NCBI RefSeq assembly: GCF_052115025.1
Contig: NZ_JBFRFW010000001.1
Location: 648,273-712,272 of the forward strand
Direction: 5' to 3'
From: Bradyrhizobium_A sp052115025
GTDB taxonomy: Bacteria > Pseudomonadota > Alphaproteobacteria > Rhizobiales > Xanthobacteraceae
DNA length: 64,000 nt
In this document: positions 9,210 to 17,277 of the stretch, piece by piece
Numbering within the stretch: the first letter of the stretch is position 1
Layout of the letters: each line of letters begins with the position of its first letter
Made by a program: the position numbers and the translations under genes
Notes under the pieces: generated by a model
The model's database searches: none
Told to the model about the DNA's origin: nothing
The model's input: the letters and a program-made list of their open reading frames with translations, nothing else

Positions 9210-9737
9210 GTGAGGCGTCAATTCGGAGCTGGCGGACCATCCGCCGGGTCGAGCTGCATGTTGCGGCTCGACCCTCTTTCCCTGCCTGTGCGGTTCGATA
9301 CGCGCGATACACGCGCCGACGGCGGCGTGCGGCAGGTCGAGATCAACCGCGACCGCGTGGTGCTGCGGCGAGCCGTTCGCGGCATGCGGATGGCGATCAA
9401 CGTCGATGTTCAGGAATTTCTAGGGATCGCGACCCGCGCGACCGACGACGGGCAGATGCTGGTGCTCGCCCATCGTGACCCGTCACTGTCCATCCCGCTG
9501 CTGCAGTCCACCGACGCCCCGGAGATCGCGGAAGCCGCGACGCGGTGGAGCGAAATCTTCGCGCTGCCGCTGATCGACGAGGATGCACGGCTCGCACGTC
9601 CGCCCGCCGCCCGGCGGCGCCGGCACAATGTCATCAAAACCCGCCGATCAAAGATCGTGCTGCGACGACGCTGCGGCAACGATCTGGCGGACATGGCCGT
9701 TCACCGCGATGAACGCGAAATCATCGCGCGGAACTGA
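9210..9737 (+). CDS. DUF6101 family protein
   Basis: A 175-residue hypothetical protein resembling the Bradyrhizobium-type DUF6101 family. I chose the GTG at 9210 because a GGGGAG ribosome site is at 9195-9200; an open frame continues upstream to 9000 but looks non-coding. The N-terminal two-thirds (LDPLSLPVRFDTRDTRAD, VEINRDRVVLRRAVRGMRM, EFLGIATRA) look like a compact beta domain. The tail is very basic (ARRRRHNVIKTRRSKIVLRRR). No catalytic motif or membrane segment is seen. The basic tail would suit nucleic acid or membrane-phospholipid contact; that is inference. Confidence 0.75.
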   Translation: MRRQFGAGGPSAGSSCMLRLDPLSLPVRFDTRDTRADGGVRQVEINRDRVVLRRAVRGMRMAINVDVQEFLGIATRATDDGQMLVLAHRDPSLSIPLLQSTDAPEIAEAATRWSEIFALPLIDEDARLARPPAARRRRHNVIKTRRSKIVLRRRCGNDLADMAVHRDEREIIARN

Positions 9738-9750
9738 ACGCTCCCTCTTG

Positions 9751-10299
9751 TCATGCCGCATCGGGAAAGCGGGCCGTTCCCGCTTCCAGCGGCAGGGCGA
9801 GGCCATTCGCCAGATACGCCACCGTCCGGTAGAAGCCGCAGAGCAGGATCACCTCCAGGATCTGCGCGTCGTCATAGTGCCGCTTGATGGCGGTGAACTC
9901 TTCCTCGTTCCAGGTCGCGCGGTGATGCAGCGCGTCAATCGCTGCAATCAGTGCCTGTTCGGCCTCCGACCAGCACGCCGCAGTTGCCGGTTCCAGCACT
10001 GTCGCCCGCACCTGTTCCCCAGTCAGTCCGGCTCGATCGGCGAAATACGCCACATGCACGCCCCACTCGTAGGCGCAACGTGTCAGCGCGCAGGTGCGGT
10101 CGATCACGATTTCCCGCTCGCGCAGCGGCAGCGGCCCGCGGTCGAGCAGGCTGCCCGCCCGAAATTTCGTCCAGGCCCGCTCGCTGGTGGCCAGCGTGCG
10201 GAACAACCTCAGCGGCGGCACGCCGGGCGGCATGATGCGGTCGAAGTGAGCCTGCAGCTCAGGCGCGTAAGGCGGTTCCAGTGGGGCGATGCGCGGCAT
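9751..10299 (-). CDS. carboxymuconolactone decarboxylase family protein
   Basis: A 182-residue CMD/AhpD-fold protein. The helix REREIVIDRTCALTRCAYEWGVHV carries a Cys-Glu-His arrangement (RCAYEWGVH). This resembles the active site of gamma-carboxymuconolactone decarboxylase-like proteins rather than the CxxC of AhpD. The rest (EAEQALIAAIDALH, LCGFYRTVAYLANGLALPLE) is typical of the family. It may act on a carboxymuconolactone-like compound or as a redox protein. It is divergent from an HxlR regulator with a clear palindrome between them, so control by that regulator is likely. Confidence 0.88.
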   Translation of the reverse strand: MPRIAPLEPPYAPELQAHFDRIMPPGVPPLRLFRTLATSERAWTKFRAGSLLDRGPLPLREREIVIDRTCALTRCAYEWGVHVAYFADRAGLTGEQVRATVLEPATAACWSEAEQALIAAIDALHHRATWNEEEFTAIKRHYDDAQILEVILLCGFYRTVAYLANGLALPLEAGTARFPDAA

Positions 10300-10334
10300 G
10301 GGGCGCGCTCCTCTGCTATTAAAAACGTATCAAT

Positions 10335-10351
10335 GCTACATTTTTTGTAGC
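10335..10351. promoter_or_regulatory. 17-bp palindrome, candidate HxlR operator
   Basis: GCTACA and TGTAGC arms are separated by TTTTT, in the divergent promoter region between the carboxymuconolactone decarboxylase gene (start 10299) and the HxlR gene. Size and position fit an operator for a winged-helix dimer controlling both genes. Confidence 0.65.
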
Positions 10352-10371
10352 GATCTGCAAGAAGGATGACG

Positions 10372-10701
10372 ATGAAAGCGGCCCGCAAGACGACGACTGC
10401 CGTGCGCGGATCACGCTCCGGACGCCCGATCATGGCGCTGCTCGACCTGCTCGGCCGGCGCTGGACACTGCGGATTGTCTGGGAGTTGCGCGACCGCGCG
10501 CTGACCTCGCGCGCGCTGCGCGAGGCCTGCGACAACGCCTCGCCGACGGTCCTGCAGGCACGGCTCAAGGACCTCAAGGACGCCGGTCTTGTCGAGAACG
10601 TACCGACCGAAGGCTATCAGCTGACCGCGCGCGGCCGCGACCTGATGACGGCATTCCTGCCGCTGAGCGACTTCGCCGAACGCTGGGGCCGGCGGAAATA
10701 G
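10372..10701 (+). CDS. HxlR family transcriptional regulator
   Basis: A 109-residue winged-helix regulator of the HxlR/MarR-like class. The core reads LLDLLGRRWTLRIVWEL, then LTSRALREACDNASPTVLQARLKDLKDAGLV (recognition helix) and a wing with GYQLTARGRDLM. HxlR proteins are dimers that often respond to aldehydes, quinones or disulfide stress; this one has a cysteine at REACDNA in the recognition-helix region. I chose the ATG at 10372, which leaves 5 nt after AAGGA; an ATG at 10366 overlaps the ribosome site. It is divergent from the CMD gene. Confidence 0.9.
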   Translation: MKAARKTTTAVRGSRSGRPIMALLDLLGRRWTLRIVWELRDRALTSRALREACDNASPTVLQARLKDLKDAGLVENVPTEGYQLTARGRDLMTAFLPLSDFAERWGRRK

Positions 10702-10716
10702 GCGCCGGCCTTCACC

Positions 10717-11160
10717 TCAGGCCGGCTCGACGCGCAGGCGGCCGCCATCGGCCGCCACCACACGCACCTGGCTGCCTGCGGGCGCATCGTGGCCCGCCAC
10801 GCGCCACACCGTGTCGTCCACCCGCACCGTGCCGCTGCCGTCGACGATCGGCCGCTCCAGCGTGAACACCCGCCCCACCAGCGCTTCCGCCCGGCGGTTG
10901 AGAAACGGCTGATCGGTATCCGCCGCGCGCCGCGATCCGACGCGCCGCCACAGCGGCACTGCCGCCAGCGCGAACACCGAAAAGGCCAGCAGTTGCGCCT
11001 GCCACGACCACGGCACCACGAACGACAGCACCCCGACCAACAGCGCCGCGAGCCCGAGCCACAGCATGAAGACGCCGGGCGCCAGCAACTCCACTCCGAC
11101 CAGGATGAGCCCAGCGATCAGCCAGTTCCACGTGCCCAGCGCGTTCAACGTCTCGACCAT
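10717..11160 (-). CDS. NfeD family membrane protein
   Basis: A 147-residue short NfeD protein. Two or three hydrophobic helices fill the first half (WLIAGLILVGVELLAPGVFMLWLGLAALLVGVLS and LLAFSVFALAAVPLW). The C-terminal OB-like domain follows (LVGRVFTLERPIVDGSGTVRVDDTVWRV). NfeD proteins pair with SPFH/stomatin proteins in membranes. The SPFH gene lies immediately upstream on the same strand, 16 bp away, so the two form an operon, probably a membrane quality-control or microdomain scaffold pair. Confidence 0.92.
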   Translation of the reverse strand: MVETLNALGTWNWLIAGLILVGVELLAPGVFMLWLGLAALLVGVLSFVVPWSWQAQLLAFSVFALAAVPLWRRVGSRRAADTDQPFLNRRAEALVGRVFTLERPIVDGSGTVRVDDTVWRVAGHDAPAGSQVRVVAADGGRLRVEPA

Positions 11161-11176
11161 GGCCTTCTCCCGCGAC

Positions 11177-12169
11177 TCACCCCTGCCCGCCGCTCGAGCC
11201 CGGCCCGGTGTTGGGGACGGTCGGCCGGCGCGCTGCCGACGTCGCCGACGCGGCGCTCTCGCCGAATGCCGCCTTGGCGATTTCGCCGATGCCGCCGAGC
11301 GACGCGAGAATGCCCGTGGCCTCGATCGGCAGCATCACGATCTTCTGGTTCGGCGACTGCGCGATCTCGCCGAACGCCTTGATGTACTTGTCGGCGATGA
11401 AGTAGTTCAGCGACGCGACATCGCCGCTGGCGATCGCCTGGGACACCATCTGGGTCGCCTTGGCTTCGGCTTCCGCGGACCGTTCACGCGCCTCGGCATC
11501 ACGGAACGCAGCTTCGCGGCGCCCCTCCGCCTGCAGGATCTGCGCCTGCTTGGCGCCCTCGGCGCGCAGGATCTCCGACTGGCGCTGGCCTTCCGCCTGC
11601 AGGATGTCGGCGCGCTTGACGCGCTCGGCCTTCATCTGGCGGCCCATCGCCTCGACGAGGTCCGCCGGCGGCACGATATCCTTGATCTCGATGCGGTTGA
11701 CCTTGAGGCCCCACGGTGACACCGCGGCGTCGACCACACGCAGCAGCCGCTCGTTGATCTCGTCACGATGCGACAGCACCTGGTCGAGGTCCATCGAGCC
11801 CATCACCGAGCGGATGTTGGTCATGGTCAGCGTGACGATCGCCTGGGTGAGATTGGCAACCTCGTAACTCGCCTTGGCGGCGTCGAACACCTGGAAGAAT
11901 GCGACCCCGTCGACAGTGACGGTGGCGTTGTCCTTGGTGATGACCTCCTGCTCGGGAATGTCGATCACCTGCTCCATCATGTTGATCTTGCGGCCGACAC
12001 GATCGAAATACGGAATGATAAGGTTCAGTCCCGGCCGCAGCGTGCGGGTGTACTTGCCGAACCGCTCGATGGTCCAGTCAAACCCCTGCGGCACGGTCTT
12101 GACGCCGGCAAACAGCGTCACGATCACTAGCAGAACCACGACAATCGCAAAAACATCAAATCCGGACAT
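11177..12169 (-). CDS. SPFH/stomatin-like membrane protein (QmcA type)
   Basis: A 330-residue protein with one N-terminal membrane helix (FAIVVVLLVIVTLFAG), then a complete SPFH domain: VPQGFDWTIERFGKYTRTLRPGLN, IIPYFDRVGRKINMMEQ, TKDNATVTVDGVAFFQV and NRIEIKDIVPP. A long charged Ala/Glu-rich coiled coil (about residues 180-240) carries repeats of ILQAEGxR. The ATG at 12169 has AGGAG six bases upstream; a TTG two codons earlier is a poorer choice. It is in an operon with nfeD. QmcA-type proteins form oligomeric cages in the membrane next to proteases such as FtsH. Confidence 0.93.
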   Translation of the reverse strand: MSGFDVFAIVVVLLVIVTLFAGVKTVPQGFDWTIERFGKYTRTLRPGLNLIIPYFDRVGRKINMMEQVIDIPEQEVITKDNATVTVDGVAFFQVFDAAKASYEVANLTQAIVTLTMTNIRSVMGSMDLDQVLSHRDEINERLLRVVDAAVSPWGLKVNRIEIKDIVPPADLVEAMGRQMKAERVKRADILQAEGQRQSEILRAEGAKQAQILQAEGRREAAFRDAEARERSAEAEAKATQMVSQAIASGDVASLNYFIADKYIKAFGEIAQSPNQKIVMLPIEATGILASLGGIGEIAKAAFGESAASATSAARRPTVPNTGPGSSGGQG

Positions 12170-12408
12170 GAACAACTCCTGTGGCGCTCACGCCCTGCCC
12201 GCGACATGCGGCGGCTGACGGGCGCCAGATCAATGGGCGCTTTCCTTACGCGAAAACTGTGACGTCTTAGTCGCTCACAGAGAATGGATGGTTCGGTGTA
12301 TCCCGTCGAGGGGGTAAAAGCGCGCGGGGGACCGGCACGCCGGCGCCGCAACCGCCCGCCGTTCGGGTCCAGCCCTGTCGTTCAGAACCAGCGTTGTAGA
12401 TCCGGCCG

Positions 12409-13443
12409 TTATATCCAGCCTTGCAGCTCGCGCAGGACAAGCTGGCGGATCACGTCCATGCCCTCGTCACTGTCGTTCAGGCAGGGGATGGCGGTGAACT
12501 GCTCGCCACCGGCATGCTTGAAGATCTCGGCATTCTCCTGGGCAATCTCTTCCAGAGTCTCCAGGCAGTCGGCCGAGAAGCCGGGCGTTACCACCGCGAT
12601 GCGCCGCACGCCTTCGCCGGCGAGGCGCTCCATGGTCTTGTCGGTATAGGGCTGCAGCCACTCGGCGTTGCCGAAGCGGGACTGGAAGGTCAGCAGCAAC
12701 CTGGTGTCGTCGAGCCCCAGCCGCTTGCGCAGCGCGTCCGTGGTGGCGACGCATTGCACCTGGTAGGGATCGCCCTTGTCGACATATTCCTTCGGCATGC
12801 CATGGAAGGAGGCGACGATCACCTCCGGCACGAACGGCAGCGCCGCGAGATGGCGCTCGATCGAGACGCCGAGCGCCTCGATATAATCGCTGTCGACAAA
12901 ATAGGGCGGCGTCACGCGCAGCGTCGGCTGCGCCCGCAGATCCGCGAGCACCCGGAACACCTCGTCGCAGACCGTCGCCGTGGTCGCGGCCGAATACTGC
13001 GGATACAGCGGCACCACCAGCAGGCGGTCGCAGCCCTGCGCCAGCAGCGCCTCGATGCGCGCACGGATCGAGGGATTACCGTAGCGCATTGCCCAGTCGA
13101 CCACGACATGATCATGATCGGCGATCGCTGCCGCGAGCTTGTCCGACTGCGACCGCGTGATGGTCTTGAGCGGCGACTCGTTCCGCGCCGTGTTCCAGAT
13201 CTTCTGGTAGTCGCGCGCCTTCCGTCCCGGCCGCACCCGCAGGATGATGCCGTTGAGGATCAGCTTCCACAGCAGCCCCTGGTCCTCGATCACCCGCGGA
13301 TCGGACAGGAATTCCTTGAGGTAGACGCGGACGCCGGCGGCGTCCGCGGTGTCCGGCGTGCCGAGGTTGACCAGCAGCACGCCGACACGCTCGCGCGTCG
13401 CGGCGGAGGGGGAGACCGATTGCGGAGATGCGGGCGTCGTCAT
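12409..13443 (-). CDS. hemH: ferrochelatase
   Basis: A 344-residue ferrochelatase, which inserts Fe2+ into protoporphyrin IX in the last step of protoheme synthesis. Diagnostic blocks are LLVNLGTPD near the N-terminus, PLYPQYSAATTATVCD, VASFHGMPKEYVDKGDPY (catalytic His), TFQSRFGNAEWLQPYTD and VTPGFSADCLETLEEI (active-site Glu). The length is normal. It stands alone on the reverse strand with about 240 bases of featureless sequence before the SPFH gene. The final WI is followed directly by TAA. Confidence 0.97.
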   Translation of the reverse strand: MTTPASPQSVSPSAATRERVGVLLVNLGTPDTADAAGVRVYLKEFLSDPRVIEDQGLLWKLILNGIILRVRPGRKARDYQKIWNTARNESPLKTITRSQSDKLAAAIADHDHVVVDWAMRYGNPSIRARIEALLAQGCDRLLVVPLYPQYSAATTATVCDEVFRVLADLRAQPTLRVTPPYFVDSDYIEALGVSIERHLAALPFVPEVIVASFHGMPKEYVDKGDPYQVQCVATTDALRKRLGLDDTRLLLTFQSRFGNAEWLQPYTDKTMERLAGEGVRRIAVVTPGFSADCLETLEEIAQENAEIFKHAGGEQFTAIPCLNDSDEGMDVIRQLVLRELQGWI

Positions 13444-13525
13444 GGCGCCGTTGGCTTCGCCCGGACGCCCGGCATTGTCAACAGAGTCTCGCGTCCAGGC
13501 GGCCGATCGTCGCGCTGCGGCTGCG

Positions 13526-14689
13526 TCAGAAACATGTCACCCGCTCGGCCACGACATAGCCCAGCAGCAGGCCGACACCGAGCAGCAGCACCAGCGCGGC
13601 GGCGCCGAATTCCACGCCGCGCAGGATCAGCGCGCCGCCGCCGACACGACCGGCGCTGAGGCGCCGCGCCAATCCCTTGGCGGAGACCGCAAGGATAGCG
13701 ATGGCAGCCACCGTAATCGCGGTGCCCAGCCCCATCAGCAGCGTCGCGGCGACGCCGGCCCACAGCATGCCCTGCGCCAGCGCAAACACCAGCACCAGGA
13801 TCGCACCGGAACAGGGCCGCAGGCCGACCGCGAAGATCGCGCTCAGGCCGCGCCGCCAGCCGCCGGGGCCGGCCAGCTGGTCGGGCGTCGGCCCGTGGTT
13901 ATGGCCGCAGTGCTCGTCGTGGACATGGCCGGGCTCGCCATGCGCCGGACCGGCATGGCCATGATCATGACGGTGGTGACCGTGGCCGGGATGGTCATTC
14001 CCCTGATCCTGGACGCGCGCATGGGCGTGTGACGACGCCGCGGCCGCATCGGATGCCCCGGCTAACGCAGGCACCAGCGGCACGGCAGCCGTCAACGGAC
14101 GCCGCGCGCCACGCAGCGCGCGCAGCAAGCCGCCTCCCTTGGTCCAGACCAGCCGCGCCCCGAAGACGGCGATGAGGGCGTAACTCGCGATCTCGATGAC
14201 CCGCTCCGCCCCGCACATGGTCCTGGCAGTGGCATTGAGCAGCCAGGCGCCAATGCCGACCACGATGATGGCGACCAGCGCCTGCAGCAGCGCCGCGGCG
14301 AACGCCAGCACGATACCGCGCCGTGCGGTCTCCTCGTTGGCGACGAGGTAAGACGAGATCACCGCCTTGCCGTGGCCGGGGCCGGCGGCATGGAAGATGC
14401 CGTAGGCGAACGAAATCCCGAGCAGGGTCCAGACCGCACTGCCGTCACTTTTCGCCGCACGGATGGTCGCCGACATCTGGCGGTAGAACTGCGACTGCTT
14501 GTCGAGCAGCCAGCCGACCAAGCCACCGACCTGCGGATCGGAGCTGCCGGGACGGCCGACGCCGAACGGCGACTGCGCCAGCGCGGCATGGAGAAGCCCG
14601 TCGCCCCACAGCACCGCGGCCACGACCGCGAGCAGCGCCACGGCGAGACGCGTTTCAACGAGCGGCCCGCGCGGCCCTGCAGCGATCAT
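13526..14689 (-). CDS. NicO/RcnA-type nickel/cobalt transporter
   Basis: A 387-residue membrane protein with about six to seven helices. The NicO signature HAAGPGHGKAVISSYL is near residue 110, and a second half-site is GLRPCSGAILVLVFALAQGML. Between them is a long His/Asp-rich loop (GHGHHRHDHGHAG, HVHDEHCGHNHG) that would bind metal in the cytoplasm or periplasm. RcnA/NicO proteins move Ni2+ or Co2+; direction and metal are not fixed by sequence. The ATG at 14689 overlaps the DUF1007 stop in an ATGA, so the pair is translationally coupled. An open frame continues upstream but only as antisense-like sequence over DUF1007. Confidence 0.9.
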   Translation of the reverse strand: MIAAGPRGPLVETRLAVALLAVVAAVLWGDGLLHAALAQSPFGVGRPGSSDPQVGGLVGWLLDKQSQFYRQMSATIRAAKSDGSAVWTLLGISFAYGIFHAAGPGHGKAVISSYLVANEETARRGIVLAFAAALLQALVAIIVVGIGAWLLNATARTMCGAERVIEIASYALIAVFGARLVWTKGGGLLRALRGARRPLTAAVPLVPALAGASDAAAASSHAHARVQDQGNDHPGHGHHRHDHGHAGPAHGEPGHVHDEHCGHNHGPTPDQLAGPGGWRRGLSAIFAVGLRPCSGAILVLVFALAQGMLWAGVAATLLMGLGTAITVAAIAILAVSAKGLARRLSAGRVGGGALILRGVEFGAAALVLLLGVGLLLGYVVAERVTCF

Positions 14690-15351
14690 GGACAATCGAC
14701 TGTCACCTTGTTGGCGAACATGGCGCCGAAATTGGCGTTGCTGCCGTCGAGGAAGTTCTGCTCGCCGATCGACTGCGCCTGGGCCTGCGCCGATCCGTCG
14801 TTCGGCCGTTCGATGCTCATCTTGCAGCCGTCGGGCGCGCCGACCAGCTTGATCGGGTCGGCCTTCGCCAGCGAGAAGTCGACGAAGTAGGTCGGATCGT
14901 AGATGTCGACCACCAACTGCCGGCTCTTCACCGGCGTCTTCAGCGGCAGCGTGAAATGCAGCGTCAGCGCGCCGTCCTTGTGCTCGAGATAATAATCGGT
15001 GGGATCCTCGAACTTCTGCTTGCGGTTGCGTGTGCCGGCGTCGCCCGCGCGCGCGAAGGTGAAGAAGCCGAACTCCTTGAGCGACTCGACATTGGTCTGC
15101 GCCAGCGACGCCAGCTCCTCGCGGGTGTAGACCCCCTTGGTCTTGGTCTCGATGCCCTGCAGCGCATAGGTCGAGAACATGTCGTCGAAGGTCCAGGCAT
15201 GCCGCACCGCCGTGAGCGAGCCGTCGGGTGCATAGACCAATTCGCTGGTCGCCGTGACCCAGACATGGGGGTGCGCCCATGCGGCGGCGCAGGTCAGGCA
15301 GAAAGCGAAAACGGCAGCGAAAAAACCCGTGATAATGCGACGCGTCATGAA
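14686..15351 (-). CDS. DUF1007 family secreted protein
   Basis: A 221-residue protein beginning MTRRIITGFFAAVFAFCLTC with a Sec signal peptide cleaved after AWA. The mature start HPHVWVTATSELVY is the hallmark of DUF1007. The acidic FDDMFSTYALQG and a DYYLEHKDGALTLHFTLPL block follow. DUF1007 proteins are often coded beside NicO or zinc-transport genes, and the HPHVW start suggests periplasmic metal binding. Here it overlaps the NicO gene by 4 bp, supporting a joint metal-transport role. The metal is not known. Confidence 0.88.
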   Translation of the reverse strand, partial: FMTRRIITGFFAAVFAFCLTCAAAWAHPHVWVTATSELVYAPDGSLTAVRHAWTFDDMFSTYALQGIETKTKGVYTREELASLAQTNVESLKEFGFFTFARAGDAGTRNRKQKFEDPTDYYLEHKDGALTLHFTLPLKTPVKSRQLVVDIYDPTYFVDFSLAKADPIKLVGAPDGCKMSIERPNDGSAQAQAQSIGEQNFLDGSNANFGAMFANKVTVDCP

Positions 15352-15452
15352 ACCTTCGCGGCGATGCCCCGGCAGCACTCCATGCTACCGGGAAGTGAGG
15401 CTGAAACGAGACGGCGGACAGGCCGGCAGACCGGAGACAAGGTCATCACGTG

Positions 15453-17048
15453 CTACACGCCCGCTGCCCCGCCGTCCGCGCGCGGATCGTGGCCACCCTC
15501 GAGGAGGCCACCGGGATGCAGCACCACCGCGCCGGCGTGGCCCATGGTGTCGGAATAGGCCTCGGGCAGCACCTCGACATCGTGCCGCGCCGACAGCAGG
15601 CGGTCGATCAGGTTGCCGTCGAAGCGGGATTCCAGCCGCAAATTGGTGTGGCTCGAGCCCCAGGTGCGCCCCAAGAGCCAGCGCGGCTGGTCGAGCGCCA
15701 GCTCCAGCGGCTGGCGGAACAGGACATGGCGGGAGAACACCATGGCCTGGGTCTGGGGCTGGCCGTCACCGCCCATGGTGCCGTAGGCCATGATCCGGCC
15801 GTCCTTGAGCACGGCGAGCGCCGGGTTGAGGGTATGGAACGGCAGCCGTCCCGGGCTGAGCGGGTTGGCCGCCTTCGGGTCCAGCGAGAAGCTGGCGCCG
15901 CGGTTCTGCATCAGCACGCCGGTCGCCGGCAGCACGCAGCCCGAGCCGAACTCCCAGAAGATCGACTGGATGTAGGAGACGACGAGGCCCGAGGCGTCGG
16001 CGGCGCCCATCCAGATGGTGTCGCCCTCGCTCCAGGCTGACGGCCACGGCGCGGCCTTTTGACGGTCGATCTTGCCGACCTCGGCATCGAGAAAAGCCGG
16101 CGCCAGGAAACGGTCGAGCTCGGCCGTGAGCCGGCGCGGATCGGTGACGAAGCGGTCGCGCACACGGAACGCGCGCTTGGTCGCCTCGACGAGGCCGTGG
16201 ATATAGTCGAAGCCCTCGGCCTCCTGGACGCGCAGGCGATCGAACAGTCCGAGAATGATCAGCGAGGCCAGCCCCTGGGTCGGCGGCGGGGCGTTGTACA
16301 GCGTGCCGGCACCGATCGCCGTGGACAGCGCCTCGGCGACCCAGGGCTTCGCCGCCGCGAGGTCGGCGCGGGTCACCGGGCTGCCGATACGCTCGAGGTC
16401 GGCGGCGATCTCGCGGCCGACGTCGCCGCGGTAGAAGTCGTCGAGGCCGGCCTGGACGAGATGCTCCAGCGTCGCGGCCATCGCCGTTTGCTTCAAGGTT
16501 GCGCCGAGCTCGGGCACCTTGCCGTCGACCAGGAAGGTTTGGGCGAAGCCGGGCACATCCTTGAGCTCGTCAAGCTTGCCGCGCGTCAGTTCGACCTGGC
16601 TGCGGGTCGCGACATAGCCGTCCTTGGCGCTGCGGATCGCCGGCCCGAGCAGCACGTCGAGCGGCAGCCGGCCGCCGAGCGCCCTGGCCGCCTCCAGCGC
16701 GAGCTGCCAGCCGCCGATCGCCGCCGGCACCGTCAGCGCTGCCAGCGGCCCGCGCGGCGGGATCATGTCGTGGCCGTGCTCGCGGTAGAAGGCCGGCGTC
16801 GCCCGGCTGCCCGCTGCGCCGGCGCCCATCAGGGCACGGACGCGGCCTGACGGCTCGCGGACCAGCCAGAAGCCGTCGCCGCCGATATGGTTCATGTGGG
16901 GGTAGACCGCCGCGATCGAGGCGGCCATGGCCACCATGGCCTCGAGGGCGTTGCCGCCCTCGGCGAGCACATGGCGCCCCGCCTCGACGGTTGCGGAATG
17001 AGGAGCCGCGACGACGCCGCGGCGGTGACCAGAAGAATGTCGTGTCAT
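15453..17048 (-). CDS. ggt: gamma-glutamyltransferase family protein
   Basis: A 531-residue Ntn-hydrolase of the gamma-glutamyltransferase family, which autocleaves and then transfers or hydrolyses gamma-glutamyl groups. Visible are EGGNALEAMVAMA, NHIGGDGFW, YNAPPPTQGLASLI, HGLVEATKRAF and the C-terminal YGTMGGDGQPQTQ. The nucleophile region reads EGDTIWMGAADASG rather than the common TTHFS, as in YwrD-like or cephalosporin-acylase-like members, so transpeptidase activity is uncertain. No signal peptide is seen. The ATG at 17048 was chosen; the frame is open 27 codons further upstream without a good ribosome site. Confidence 0.88.
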   Translation of the reverse strand: MTRHSSGHRRGVVAAPHSATVEAGRHVLAEGGNALEAMVAMAASIAAVYPHMNHIGGDGFWLVREPSGRVRALMGAGAAGSRATPAFYREHGHDMIPPRGPLAALTVPAAIGGWQLALEAARALGGRLPLDVLLGPAIRSAKDGYVATRSQVELTRGKLDELKDVPGFAQTFLVDGKVPELGATLKQTAMAATLEHLVQAGLDDFYRGDVGREIAADLERIGSPVTRADLAAAKPWVAEALSTAIGAGTLYNAPPPTQGLASLIILGLFDRLRVQEAEGFDYIHGLVEATKRAFRVRDRFVTDPRRLTAELDRFLAPAFLDAEVGKIDRQKAAPWPSAWSEGDTIWMGAADASGLVVSYIQSIFWEFGSGCVLPATGVLMQNRGASFSLDPKAANPLSPGRLPFHTLNPALAVLKDGRIMAYGTMGGDGQPQTQAMVFSRHVLFRQPLELALDQPRWLLGRTWGSSHTNLRLESRFDGNLIDRLLSARHDVEVLPEAYSDTMGHAGAVVLHPGGLLEGGHDPRADGGAAGV

Positions 17049-17088
17049 GACCTGTCCATCAGATGAGTCGTGCGCGACATTCCGAGCC

Positions 17089-17162
17089 AAGTGCCCCGCA
17101 TCCGAAGTTCGTGAGATATTGCGGCACAATCCTACACGAACTTCGGATGCAAGAGGGCACTT
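17089..17162. repeat. large palindromic element A (stem-loop)
   Basis: A 16-bp perfect inner stem (17098-17113 with 17135-17150, core CCGAAGTTCGTG) is extended by an 8-bp outer stem AAGTGCCC/GGGCACTT (17089-17096 with 17155-17162). A one-versus-four-base internal loop separates them, and the hairpin loop is 21 nt. It lies upstream of ggt and downstream of the M3 peptidase gene, both on the reverse strand. It is related to element B, 14 bases further on. There is no T-tract typical of a terminator. Confidence 0.85.
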
Positions 17163-17176
17163 GCAAATCTATAATT

Positions 17177-17255
17177 CTAGTGCCGCTTATCGATCTGAAG
17201 TTCCTGAGACAAGCTTGCGGCTAGCGGTGCAGGAACTTCAGATCGGCGGCACTAG
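17177..17255. repeat. large palindromic element B (stem-loop)
   Basis: A 16-bp perfect inner stem (17191-17206 with 17230-17245, core CTGAAGTTCCTG) carries a 10-bp outer stem CTAGTGCCGC/GCGGCACTAG (17177-17186 with 17246-17255). TTAT is unpaired in the left arm and the loop is 23 nt. It has the same architecture as element A, with shared core GAAGTTC and shared loop string TTGCGGC, but is clearly diverged. Confidence 0.85.
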
Positions 17256-17277
17256 GGGAATGCCTGATGCTGCCTTT

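Noticed and set aside
14690..15280. N-terminal extension of the NicO frame
   Set aside because: The open frame upstream of 14689 lies over the DUF1007 gene in another phase and looks antisense-like; the ATGA overlap start is better.
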